A DNA stretch of 64,000 nucleotides from Symsagittifera roscoffensis (lineage: Eukaryota; Xenacoelomorpha; Acoela; Convolutidae), in assembly GCF_963678635.1 (NCBI RefSeq), contig NC_087064.1, positions 20,754,509-20,818,508 of the forward strand. Reading direction: 5' to 3'. This document shows, piece by piece, positions 1 through 10,549 of this stretch; positions within the stretch are counted from its first letter, which is position 1, and each line of letters begins with the position of its first letter. Under the pieces are notes generated by a model that was not told where the DNA came from, made no database searches, and saw only the letters and a list, made by a program, of their open reading frames with translations. The position numbers were made by a program, and so were the translations under genes.

Positions 1-649
1 CCCTTTTCAACAACTTACTGAGCGGGGACAAAACCTTCGTCGATTACTGGAAGAGGGTCCATCGAAGGAGAAAAAAGCGATGGCGTGGTTCCACGTGGTG
101 AACAACGCCATGAACATTCAAAGAACGAAAAACTGTGTGGAATAGCTGATAAAATTTTTGAAGTCGAAGAAACAGCAGATACTGGCGACTGACTATTGCA
201 GAAGTGAAGGAACGCCGACTTTTTAAGCCACCTTCTCGACACTGGAGTGCTCATTAATCCTGCAACAAAACGCCTACTCTTCACGAGCAAACAGAACGAT
301 CCAGAACAGCTCAGGGAATACTCGAATTTCAACTAAAGGACTCAACGGCGGAACGATTTTAGAACCAGGGAGCTAACATTTAAGCTAGATTGAAAAATTG
401 TGGCTAAAACATCAGATTTTTTTTTAAATTTTGGAATAAGTTTGGCGGGATAATTAAAATTTGATTGCATATTAGAAATTGAGTAAAAGTTTGATAATTT
501 TCTTTTATGAATACTGTGTTTGACACTTTTTATGATTTTTGATCATGCTGTACATATTAGATGGATTTTTAAACCTGATGATGCACTAAAACTGTTCGAA
601 AACCTTTAATCAACTTACATTTTTAACGTAATCGAATACTGGAAACTGT
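1..649. other. No recognised gene; possible decayed coding remnant
   Basis: The plus-strand frame through about 1-140 reads as a hydrophilic, Lys/Glu-rich stretch that is then interrupted by stops. A minus-strand open frame at 15-332 is Ser/Phe-rich and resembles no protein I know. From about 360 to 650 the sequence is AT-rich and featureless. It may be the eroded 5' part of the LTR-like element that follows, but I see no matching sequence in the second copy at 42.9 kb. Confidence 0.3.
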
Positions 650-1134
650 ACCAGAGTGCAGAATTGGAGCAGAAGTCTCTCCGATTCAGAATGGGACACA
701 GAGAAAGAGTAAAAGAGCAGTACTGATTGGTAATATCACGGGCAAACAACAGAGATAATCACAGACAAGAAGGAAGGCTAAAATAAGGCGCGAGCAGGAG
801 CTGAAGGCAGAGGAAGTGTCTGCGCTTCAAAGACAGGTGTGATCTGGGTGCTAATTGTTTTGCTCTGTACCTTGTGAGTCGTAAAAATTTAAAATGATGT
901 TACAACAATGAAAGCCATGCATGTTAACGAAGATTTTCGAGTTCTTTCTAAGGCAGATTTTCAAAATCAATATATTCTTGTTCTTGACTTGACTTCACTA
1001 CAGGATGCAGCTGAACAGTTGCATTATCCGGAACGTAGTGGAGAAAGCTTGAGAGAAGAAACGTTTTTCCAATTTCCCTTGAAGCAAGTAACGGAAATGA
1101 TAGTCTTAGTAAGAAGAATATCAAAAGTTCGACG

Positions 1135-1329
1135 TTGTGCCTCATTAACAGCTTCTGCCGAAACAGAGAAACTAACGTTGATCCTCTGCCTTGTTGTAAA
1201 CAAGGCGTAGAAGAGCAGAACTGTTGGAGAACTGCTTCCAACAGCGTCAGAATAGCTACCGACGTATTGCAAGACACAGAAACTGAAAGAGCGCAGTCAA
1301 TTTTGCAGGAGGAGGAGATGGAACATTGA
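1135..1329 (+). CDS. Small Cys-containing ORF of LTR-like element (copy 1)
   Basis: This open frame of about 64 codons starts from a non-ATG codon and is probably only the 3' part of a longer ORF. It contains the string SFCRNRETNVDPLPCC followed by VEEQNCWRTAS and ends EMEH-stop. The equivalent frame in the copy at 43665-43922 has the same ending. Over roughly 50 aligned codons I counted about 14 silent and 7 amino-acid-changing codon differences, and the length difference near the end is in frame. That pattern suggests the frame was under protein-level selection before these copies decayed. I do not recognise the protein; a gag-like or accessory product of the element is possible. Confidence 0.4.
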   Translation: MCLINSFCRNRETNVDPLPCCKQGVEEQNCWRTASNSVRIATDVLQDTETERAQSILQEEEMEH

Positions 1330-2473
1330 CAAAGAGCCGAAAAACAAGATGCAAAAAGAAAAAATTAAAAGATTTTAGAAGTTTTAGAATTTCTAAGCGA
1401 AGAGATCAAAGAAAAACAAAGTGGCAATGCAAGAGAAGATGTTACAACTCGAAATTGTTTTGTGCGTGAGAAAAATTCAAATGAGAAACAAAGCAACCAA
1501 GTTTGCAATTGAAACTGAAAAGAAAACATTTAGTTGAGTTTTGAAGATTAAAGAGTTTGTTGCATTCATAAATTTGCATTAAGATTTTAGTAAGTGGCTT
1601 TACAGACACTTACTATTAATTCAGAAAGGCTTGAGTGGAGAGTATATTAAATTATTCCAATCTGCATGATTCTTTTTAATTTAATTAAGACGACTGATCT
1701 TTTTGTGGTGACATGGAAGGCTTGGATTATCTCTTGATGATGGAGATTATTTCAATGTTCCTTCTAACCACCGAGTTCTTAATTTTAATATTCAGGACCA
1801 GTAACAACTATATTTCCGAAGGGAAAAAGCATCGTAGAATAATTTTAGTTAATTGGTTGGCAGGACGATCCTGCGTACCAACACTTTTTTAACCTAGGAG
1901 AAAAAGTTTTAAATCGTGACATAGACGTTAGAAGTCGTTTTATCTTAAGTTATATCCTCGAAAACGCAGATTAGTGAAAAAATTTGGAAGATTATATTAG
2001 TGTAGTATGATGCCATTTATATTTTGCAGTGAGTTGATATGACGTGGTTAAGAGTGATTTCATGCCTTTTGTAAATTCTGTTCTTTGGCTATGTACCATT
2101 TTGATGAAGACTACAGGACTCAAGAAGGACCTTGACCGGGCTGTCCGGGGAGTATGTGACATTCGACCAGAATAGTCAAAATGCAATTTCGCATTCGAAA
2201 TTTTATTAGAACATCAAATCAAGAAAAATGATGGTTTTTATGAATTAGTGACGTTAATTGAACAATCAGACTAATCGGCATGGGTTAATTTTGACTGACA
2301 TGCTAATTTTTAAATTTTCGATTTGGATGTGAAAGAGACGTAACCTTTTATGATTTCGCACACACCGAAACTGCGAAATCAGAACAACAGTAGTCTCAGT
2401 GACAACAACAACGAGAAAACGGGAGAAGACTGAAATTGTGGTAAGAAATCGTCAGAAACCACTCCGAGTTGTT

Positions 2474-2495
2474 ACGATTGTGCCGCTACAATCGT
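2474..2495 (+). repeat. Stem-loop in LTR-like repeat (copy 1)
   Basis: ACGATTGT (2474-2481) pairs with ACAATCGT (2488-2495) around the 6-nt loop GCCGCT, with two more outer pairs. The same position in the other LTR-like copies has a hairpin of different sequence. Confidence 0.5.
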
Positions 2496-3125
2496 TACAA
2501 AGCAGTTCACAAGAACCAGGAAGAGTGTTGGGACGACGTGTACAGCCTTCCGAGATGAAATAAGAGCGTTGTTTCTCGGGATTCCAGAATTAGGAAGGGT
2601 CTCAGGAGAGAACTGTAACTTGTCATTTTAGCAACTTTTAGCTTCCCGGAATGTCTTGAGTTAAACTTAATTAACACCAAATTCGTTTTCAGATCATGAG
2701 AAGATAGGAGTTGGGGGAAAGGGTTGATCCATCTTCGATGGAGATGATGATTTTTATCTACTGAACAAAATTAATAGTAATATAATATAATAGTAGCCCT
2801 GTTTTTAGTAGTGAACTCGTGGTCTGGTGATTCTGAGACCCAGCCATGAGCTCACTATTTTGCATATAGTTAGGTTAATCAGAGCGTTTTGATCGAAGCC
2901 GGAAATAGTAACGATTTTTGTCGACCCGATGATAGAAAGACCGTGAGACGGTGAAAAGCATGTAGAGCTGTGTTTAGACGCTAGCCAGTCGTACTAGAAC
3001 CTAATTTTATTTTCCGTCGATATGTACTTCCGGGCGAATGTTACAGGCAGGGGTAAACTGAAACCGTTCTTCATGATAAACCGATGATAAAAACTTATTG
3101 AACAGTTCAGCTTTAGTCTTGTCAT

Positions 3126-3780
3126 CTAAGGCTTTGGCGTTGCCAGTCTAAACCTCGGGAGATATAGGCAAAAGCCCCCAGAGAGGTGTTTAAGTAGTTT
3201 GAAAGAATGATTAGTGCTAAGAAAATTAAAAGTAGAAACAAGCAAATTTTTATCAAGTTCTTTAGATTGACTTATATCTTCCTGTAGCGTGAGAAGTTTG
3301 ATAGATGTTTTGTCTCCATTTTGCGCTAACCGACGCTTTTCGATTTCAACATCATGTTTCATCCGCGTAACCGAGTGCTGACCAGGCTATGTTTTTCACT
3401 CTGGTATACCGTTTAATTTAATTTCCAAATTTTTACTGCTATAAGATTGAACAGATCTTGGCTCATTTTTTGGATTAGTAGGCATTGATTTAACGACAGT
3501 GTCGCCCTTAAATGACTCGGTTATTACCTTTTCAATGGTCGCAGGAATTCTTTCCGTGATTGTATTTATAACTTCTTCTACAGAGGGAAGTGAAGCTTTT
3601 TTATTGAAACAAATCAGGCAACGAAAGAGCAACAACTTAGCTTTTGTTATCTTGGGCAGAAGTTCCACAGGAAGACCGGAGCATCCATGTGAATTCAGCC
3701 GTCACAGATATTGCATTGAATCCAGTTCTCGCCACCCCCTTTCTTGCACTTAAGACAATGATCTTCGTCATCTGATGTTG
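3126..3780 (-). pseudogene. LINE ORF1 remnant with PHD-type zinc finger
   Basis: On the minus strand, 3780 down to 3690 encodes a PHD-finger-like pattern: CLKC, then ENWIQCNICDG, a stop, then IHMD. The TGA at 3697-3695 sits exactly where PHD fingers carry Trp. After a frameshift near 3668 the frame runs through a Lys/Ser-rich linker into an LEIKLNGIPE segment (about 3400), then a helical Lys/Glu-rich stretch (3362-3126). PHD or similar zinc fingers followed by coiled regions are known in ORF1 proteins of CR1/L2-type LINEs. No RT follows. It is a dead fragment with at least one nonsense mutation and one frameshift. Confidence 0.55.
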
Positions 3781-4527
3781 TTGCCTGAGCTCTATCTCCC
3801 ACAGATCCAATCCTTGTTTTCATTGACATTCCAATCACTTAAAACGCATGATTAACCCTGTTTACTCATCGAAACTGTCAATTTTCCCACTCGTCCGCTA
3901 TCAAAAAATTGTCGTTGACGTCATGCATTTTGACCGCCATTATGGTCAAATGTCACATTTCACAAACACTCCCATTTTTTCCAAATTGTCCTTTTGAAAT
4001 TTCTTCATTGCGCAAGACCAAGCTTTAAAAAGTGTAGCTCAAGCCAAACTAACAGAGGTGCTACACGCTGACGCGTAATGGAACGGTAGAGAAATAGGCA
4101 AGTTGGTTTGTGAAGAATGTTTGTAATTTCCAATGTTGTAACACGTACAACATTGAAACTTCGAGTACGTTTTAATTGGCTCAGAAGGCCCGGTTCCGCA
4201 AAAATAATTTTGGAATTATTGTTGCAATAATGGAAACCCGGTCCCTAAATTATTTCTTTAACTTGCGCTTGAAAAAGAATTATTTTCCCTAATATTTGTC
4301 TAAGAAAATTATTTATCCGAATTATTTTGAAAACTAATTTTTGGAGACCCTGATCAAATGACAAGGATACTTAACTTTTTCCCCGTTTACAAATTGATTT
4401 AAAGAGTAGCGAAAATTTTAATTGATAAATGATATAAGCGCACATATGATCTCAAAGGGTTTTCTCTTTTCAATGAAATAAAACAGTTCAAAGCAAAATA
4501 TATCAATAAATTTATTCTTGCTTCAAA
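3781..4527. other. Intergenic, AT-rich, no gene seen
   Basis: I see no conserved frame or recognisable repeat boundary in this stretch. Confidence 0.5.
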
Positions 4528-4965
4528 AAGAGTAGGAAGAGCTGGGAGAAATAGATTTTGTACGAGCTAGTGTTATAATGCCAGAGGAAGGAATAAATGA
4601 GTACAAAATTAGGCGACAACTTGGGATCACAGGCGTGTAGTAGCTGCGTTTCTAGCGTGTTTTGGAAGTGTTAACGTGTTTTGGCAGTCTCGTATTGTCT
4701 GCTGTTGTTTTCGCCCGTCCCCAAATTAAGAGTTTCACCTGTTATCCGGAACTAGAACTTTTTTGGGAAACCAATTTTATTGATTGCACGCGAAGGTCGC
4801 GAACTCGAGTCTCGGCCGGAACCTATTGTACATTTTGCTTTTTATAGAACTTCGTTACGTTCCAGAACCCTTCTCGCAGGGTCCAGAGCGCTAAAGCACG
4901 CCATTTCCGAATATAGGGTTTTGGATTCAATCCCCGGCTGGACAGTTTTTTATGATCTGTAAGAG
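4528..4965 (+). repeat. Detached copy of the RT element 3' UTR
   Basis: This is homologous to 9898-10440, 11056-11535 and 12140-12670, the 3'-untranslated part of the tandem units downstream of the RT element. Shared blocks are GAGTAGGAAGAGCTGGGAGA, GGCGACAACTTGGG, the CTCGAGTCTCGGCCGGAACC block and GGATTCAATCCCCG. The last two look like RNA polymerase III B-box sequences, which hints at a tRNA-derived tail. It lacks the terminal hairpin present in the other copies. Confidence 0.65.
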
Positions 4966-5258
4966 GCCTAGCCTAATTGTTGTGATAAATTTATTAAATA
5001 GTTTCATGTAATATGATACGCTGATAATGGTACACTTGTAAGAAGAAGGCCCGGTACGGGATTTTAGAGACAAGCTCGTCAAACAACGATACTCCCCCTC
5101 TACCCGGACATCCCCGTCGGAACCTCCACCCGTGAAAAACCAGGTTGTAACCGCTTTCATTTCTTTTTTGTTACTTGTTTTTTACATCCATTTCTCTACA
5201 ATCCATTTTACAATCTTTTCTTTCTCTTGTTTTGCTTCTTTTGTACCCTGTTTAATGA

Positions 5259-5660
5259 ATGTCCGTGTCGAAGTACAGGCCGAAGTGGGTACACAAGCGG
5301 AGCAGGAAACTGGTAATAGGAACCTCAAGGACTAAGTACTGCAGCCCCGAAGATGTCGGAGCCACGGTTCACTCGTACAGAGGTGCAAAGCTAGCCGACC
5401 TTGCCGCTACTGTCTCGCACTACCCCTCGCAGAAACTGAACTGTTTTACTATAGTAGCCGGATTTAATGATAACTCATCTACGGTTTCATACTTTGCTAA
5501 TGATTGAAGATATTTAAAACATTTGATAATTCATAAGTTTGACCCAATTGTGCTAATTATCACCAAAACCATCCTCTCTGCAAAAAATTACTTCAGAAAC
5601 AGAAAACTTGGTGCTCTAAATAACTCTTTGTTTCGCCTTATTAATACTTTGCAAAACAAT
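5259..5660 (+). pseudogene. SGNH/GDSL hydrolase-like domain fragment
   Basis: The frame from 5259 reads RKLVIGTSRTKYC, then a TVHSYRGAKLADL segment, then FTIVAGFNDNSS. The order resembles SGNH-hydrolase block I (GxS), the helix after it, and block III (GxND). After a stop near 5505 and a frame change, DPIVLIITKTIL and a LIN ending at about 5650 continue the fold. Such domains occur in ORFs of several non-LTR retroelements. Here it runs directly into the RT fragment at 5648 with the overlap CTTTGCAAAACAATTGC, so the two may belong to one element or have been joined by recombination. Non-functional as it stands. Confidence 0.45.
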
Positions 5661-6415
5661 TGCTAAACTATCCTATACAATAGCAACTAAAGTTCTCCCC
5701 CATGAAAACCTAACGGCGTACAACTCGTGTCGCCTGATACTTCTGGAAAAAAATCCACGGGTACGGCCCTTTGGTATAGGTGAAGTTCTGAGAAAAATAA
5801 TTGGCAAAACAATCACCCAATATATAAAATCAGACCTTAAAAATCTCGGAAAAAATTTCCAAATCTGCTTAGGCCAGACGTGTGGAATCGAATATGCTAT
5901 CCACAGCTTGAGGAACGAAATTGAGAAACCGGAAACGGACGCCATACTAGTCATTGATGCAGTAAATGCCTTAAACTCGCTCAATAGAGAACTTGCTTTA
6001 AAAAATGTAGAAATCCTTTGTCCGGCGCTACATCAAGCGCTGGCCAACTCATAGAAACATCCCTCAAATCTATATGTCAATAACACGGTTTTGACATCTA
6101 CCGAAGGCACAACGCAAGGTGATCCCCTCGCAATGGCTATGTACGGAATTGGGATAATCCCACTGATTGAGCTCCTGCAAAAACCAAATGTCACCCAAAA
6201 ATGGTACGCAGATGATGGAAGCGCTGCAGGTGATCTTAAGAGTCTTCGCGCAATACTGAACAACCTGGATGTCCACGGAAAGGCTTTCGGATACAATGTG
6301 AAGCCTTCCAAGTGTCAACTGATAGTAAAAGAAAAACATCGTGACAGCCCCATAAAAGTGTTCGAAGGCACAAATATTACAATAGTAGACGGTTTTAGTG
6401 TCTCTGGATCGGGTA
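5648..6415 (+). pseudogene. Reverse transcriptase fragment, copy 1
   Basis: This is nearly identical to 7683-8440 of the longer copy. Visible RT landmarks are a GIGEVLRKIIGKTIT segment, LGQTCGIEYAIHSLRNEIE, a block-A-like VIDAVNALNSLNR (with AFN changed to ALN), EGTTQGDPLAMAM and the catalytic YADDGSAAG at about 6200-6230. Block A and YADD are separated by a TAG (6052-6054) that the longer copy also has. Similarity ends abruptly at about 6412 and unrelated AT-rich sequence follows. Truncated at both ends and inactive. Confidence 0.8.
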
Positions 6416-6599
6416 TAGCAACGCCTTATTAATAAATTTTACCACTCAAGAATCCGAATTATTTCCCCCAATCTAAACGTTAATTTTAGTGCTAATATGT
6501 TTTGTAAAGATTGTGTTCATTTTTTTATGGTAATAAAGTCTTCAATTTATTGCTTTCTCAGCTAACTTGTATATATTCACCATAATTTTACCCTACTCG

Positions 6600-9500
6600 C
6601 TGCCATATTAGAGCCGATCAAGCGCACTGCCATATTTGCAAACGTCACCTCCAAAAAGGAGGCATATGGTGTGTCATTTGCAAAAATACATTCATGTCCC
6701 ATGTAGCGGGCTACAGAGCAGCAAATTTTATTACGATGGGTTCTCCTGCATACAATTAACCCCCCAGAGATTTTTGCAAAAGAGCCCAACTCCACCAACA
6801 GACCAACAAGCACAGCCCCCATCACAAATCAAAAACCAACAAGCATAGCCCCCATCACAAATCAAAAAGAAACATCACCATCAACACCTGAAACAAACGT
6901 ACTGCCCAACGCAACACAATCTTATCCATCGCTCCCCGCAATCACTACAGCCCCCTTGGACCCCTAAAAACTTATCGACCAAGAACTTGAAAAAAAAATA
7001 AACGACATAGATAAAAATTTCGTTAACTGGAACCCGCGCTTCATAATTCTTAGCAAGAACAAGCCCGGTTTCCAATTCAAAGAATTACTGAACCAGCAGC
7101 TGTTGTCATTAGTAGAAGAAACACCACATTCTAACGTGGCAATGAAAGCAGCAATGATTCTCCCACATCTGCTGCTCCCCAAAACTTAATCAGAAACAAA
7201 CGGATCAAACTCTAGAACACTAAGCCGCCACATAATTTTATGGAAGCGAGGCCAATAGACGAACTTTTCACTGAAGCGAAAGCTCTCCAAATTAGACAAG
7301 CAAAGCAGAAGAAGTCCGAAGTAAACAAGGAAGCTAAGCAATTCGATAAACTAATGAGTACAGGCAAAATATCTGCCGCCATTGGCTGCCTTTCAGACAA
7401 AAAAAACAAAAGTAGTTCTTCCCCTAAACGAAGTCATTGAAGGAAAAACAGTCCCTAGTATCCTGAAAAAAAAACAACCTCAAGCCAAAAAAGCTAACAT
7501 TAACTTTATAACTGAAGTAAAAGAAGACACAATGCCATACCATCCCTCTATATTCTAACAAATAAACGCCAAGACAGTTCGAAAATCAACCCTGAAAACG
7601 CAAAGAAGCCACGGTCCCTCAGGTCTAGATGCGTGCGATTGGAGAAGGATATTAATCCACTTCAACCAGACATCCATTGAGCTTTGCAAAACAATTGCTA
7701 AACTATCCTATACAATAGCAACTAAAGTTCTCCCCCAAGAAAACCTAACGGCGTACAACTCGTGTCGCCTGATACCTCTGGAAAAAAATCTACGGGTACG
7801 GCCCATTGGTATAGGCGAAGTTCTGAGAAGAATAATTGGCAAAGCAGTCACCCAGTATATAAAATCAGACCTTAAAAATCTCGGAAAAAATTTCCAAATC
7901 TATTAGGCCAGAAGTGTGGAATCGAATATGCTATCCACAGCTTGAGGAACGAAATTGAGAAACCGGAAACGGACGCCATACTACTTATTGATGCAGAAAA
8001 TGCCTTCAACTCGCTCAATAGAGAACTTGCTCTAAAAAATGTAGAAATTCTTTGTCCGGCGCTACATCATGCGCTGGCCAACTCATAGAAACATCCCTCA
8101 AATCTATATGTCAATAACACGGTTTTGACATCTACCGAAGGCACAACGCAAGGTGATCCCCTCGCAATGGCTATGCACGGAATTGGGATAATCCCACTGA
8201 TTGAGCTCCTGCAAAAACCAAATGTCACCCAAAAATGGTACGCAGATGATGGAAGCGCGGCAGGTGATCTTAAGAGTCTCCGCGCAATACTGGACAACCT
8301 GGATGTGCACGGAAAGGTTTTCGGATAAAATGTGAAGCCTTCCAAGTGTCAACTGATACTAAAAGAAAACCGTCGTCACAGCGCCATAAAAGTATTCGAA
8401 GGCACAAATATTACAAGTGTAGACGGTTTTAGAGTCCTTGGATCGGTTCCAGGAATACCATCTGCATGCGATAAACAGTTGGAAAGCGAAATTGAAAAGA
8501 CAGCTACCCTAAGTGAAAAGCTTTCCAAAATAGCTAAAACATCACCACAAAATGTGCGTACACCTGCTACAAAAAAAGAGTTCAAAATAAATTAAGCTTT
8601 CTAACCAGAACAACTCCGGAAATATTTAAGAAAATGGATGACGTTAAGAAAAATTTAAGACATCAGCTACATCCTAGTATTACTGGTAAAAACCATATAA
8701 CCGATAAAGATCGCACTACCACTAAGAATACTCTACCACTAAGAATTTGCAAATATTTGCACTACCACGAAGAATGGGAGGATTTGGCCTCCTCAGTCAC
8801 ACGGACTTTTTCAGAAATTATGAGTGGTCACAAGCCATTTGTGATCCGTTAGAAAACAGTGATCAAGAAATAGCTGAAACGGAACAAACTCTGATAAACA
8901 GAAACATCAAAACTGAGAAATAGAACATCACACTCTCAAAAAAGGCAAAAATTTTTGAAAATTGCTCATCCGAAGAAAAACTGACAATAAATCTAGCGTC
9001 ACAGAAAGGAGCATCGAATTGGCTCAGCGTGCTACCCTTAAAAAGATACACTTTTTCCCTCAACAAGTCAGAGTTTAAAGATGGATTACATCTGAGATAT
9101 GGATGGGAACCACCAAAAACCCCACATACATGCCCATGTCGACAACCGTTCACACTGATCCACTCTTTACACTCACCTAAGACATAGTGAAATTTGCAAT
9201 AACTTTGCGACACTCCTGGACGAAGTATGCCATGATGTTGAAATAGAGCTGAAACTTCAATCGTTGGAAGGCGAAAGCTTTCAAAACAAAACAACCACTA
9301 CTGAAGATGACGCTCAACTTGACATCAAGGCAAATGGACTGTGGTGAGGCCGATTCATCCGAGCCTTTTTAGATATAAAAGTTTTCAATCCCCACGCTAA
9401 ATCCTGCCCCAAAACTATATCTGACGCCTACAAAAATCATGAGACTGTCAAAAAACTATAATACCAACAAAGAATTCTGGATGTGGAACACATCAGCTTT

Positions 9501-9740
9501 GTTTCACTAATTTTTGCGTGTACCGGAAGAGCAGCTCCAGTTTCTACCAAAACCATTCAGAAACTAACAGAGAAACTGAGCGAGAAACGGAACGAATCAT
9601 ACTCGGACACAAACTTTGTCTGAACAAAAATAAGTTTTGCACTTTTGAGGAGTGCAATCCTCTGCCTTAGGGGGTGCAAAAATCTTAAAGATACATCCAG
9701 CATTGAAAATTCTAACTGTGCTATAATCGAGGAGGGCAGA
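6600..9740 (+). pseudogene. RT retroelement ORF with zinc finger and restriction-like C-terminus (broken)
   Basis: The layout in order: a zinc finger CHICKRHLQ...CVICK with a following His (6630-6700); a low-complexity Pro/Gln/His linker; a Lys-rich helix EARPIDELFTEAKALQ (7242-7440); then RT. RT landmarks are SHGPSGLDACDWRRIL (about 7610-7660), LIPLEKNLRVRPIGIGEVLRR, LIDAENAFNSLNR (block A), EGTTQGDPLAMAM and YADD at 8239-8250. After the thumb come LRYGWEPP with CPC and a His (CCHC-like, 9095-9170; the last Cys is lost) and a D...LDIKVFNP motif (about 9310-9395) resembling a PD-(D/E)XK nuclease. The extreme C-terminus is SLIFACTGRAAP to SFALLRSAILCLRG (to about 9675). Several stops and frameshifts break it. 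I know this RT family from many invertebrate genomes. Assignment to the restriction-like-endonuclease class of non-LTR elements is inference from domain order. Confidence 0.75.
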
Positions 9741-10549
9741 TTTTAATTGACAATTCTTTTGATGCTTTAATATCGACTTGGTTTATTCATAAAAATTTTG
9801 GCGATGTGTTTAAATAGCGTTGGTACGGCCCTATCCAACTTGTGCACGTACCGTCGCATGTCGGAAGGGCTCTTTCTAATAGATTTTTACTTTAAAATGA
9901 GTAGGAAGAGCTGGGAGAAACAGATTTTGTACAAGCTCGTGTTAAATGCAAGAGAAATGAATGAATGAGTACAAAACTAGGCGACAACTTGGGGTCACAG
10001 GCGTGTGGTAGCTGCGTTTTTAGCGTGTTTTGGAAGTGTTATTGGTGAAAGATCTTTTTATCACGGCTTTTGCACTCTTGAAAGTAATTGATCGGTGATC
10101 TTTTTTAAGGAATGTGACACCGTTTGGTAGTCTCTTGTTGTCTACTGTTGTTTTCGCCCGTCCCCAAACTTAGAAACTTAGAGTTTCACCTGTTATCCGG
10201 AACTAAAAATTTTTTCGGGAGGCAACTTTTATTGATTACGCGCGAAGATTGCGGGCTCGAGTCTCGGCCGGAACCTATTTTCTTCTTCACCATATTTGTT
10301 TGTACACTTTGCTTATTTATAGAACTTCGTTACGTTCCAGAGCCCTTCTCGCAGGGTCCACAGCGCTAAAGCACGCCATTTCGGAATATAGATTTTTGGA
10401 TTCAATCCCCGACGGGACAGTTTTTTATGTTCTGTAAGTGGCGAGTTTCTACTCACAAGCATTTCATATTGTCAGCCTCCCGTCAATAGTAAAAACGCAA
10501 CTATTGACGGGAGGCTGACGTCAATTACCTTAATTCTACTCTTGTGTAA
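9393..10549 (+). repeat. 3'-end tandem unit A of RT element
   Basis: Unit A is the natural 3' end of the RT element above. It carries the last ~110 codons of the ORF, about 700 bp of 3' UTR with polymerase III B-box-like blocks (10250-10270 and 10400-10415), then a hairpin and the tail TACTCTTGTGTAACC. The next unit starts directly after the tail. Confidence 0.8.
10471..10519 (+). repeat. Perfect 20-bp hairpin at unit end
   Basis: GTCAGCCTCCCGTCAATAGT (10471-10490) is followed by a 9-nt loop and its exact reverse complement (10500-10519). It lies about 30 bp before the end of tandem unit A. Units B and C have the equivalent at 11569-11615 (two mismatches) and 12705-12753 (19-bp perfect stem). 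Confidence 0.9.

Larger units (their letters stand above)
650..3062 (+). mobile_element. Decayed LTR-like element, copy 1
   Basis: From about 1030 to 3062 this aligns throughout with 43630-45690. Shared landmarks include the small ORF (1135-1329), the hairpin around 1857-1885 (GGTTGGCAGGAC with its partner), the GTCCGGGGAGTATGTGACATT segment near 2145, the block near 2800-2900 ending in GACCCAGCCATGAGCTCAC, and the common end CGGGCGAATGTTACA at 3033-3047. The part from about 2280 corresponds to the 3' LTR-like repeat of the second copy. The 5' repeat is not recognisable here. No protease, RT or integrase is visible, so it is non-autonomous or degraded. Superfamily unknown. Confidence 0.6.

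Noticed and set aside
10250-10420. A functional tRNA gene in the RT element 3' UTR
   Set aside because: Only B-box-like words are present; no acceptor stem or A box at the right distance.
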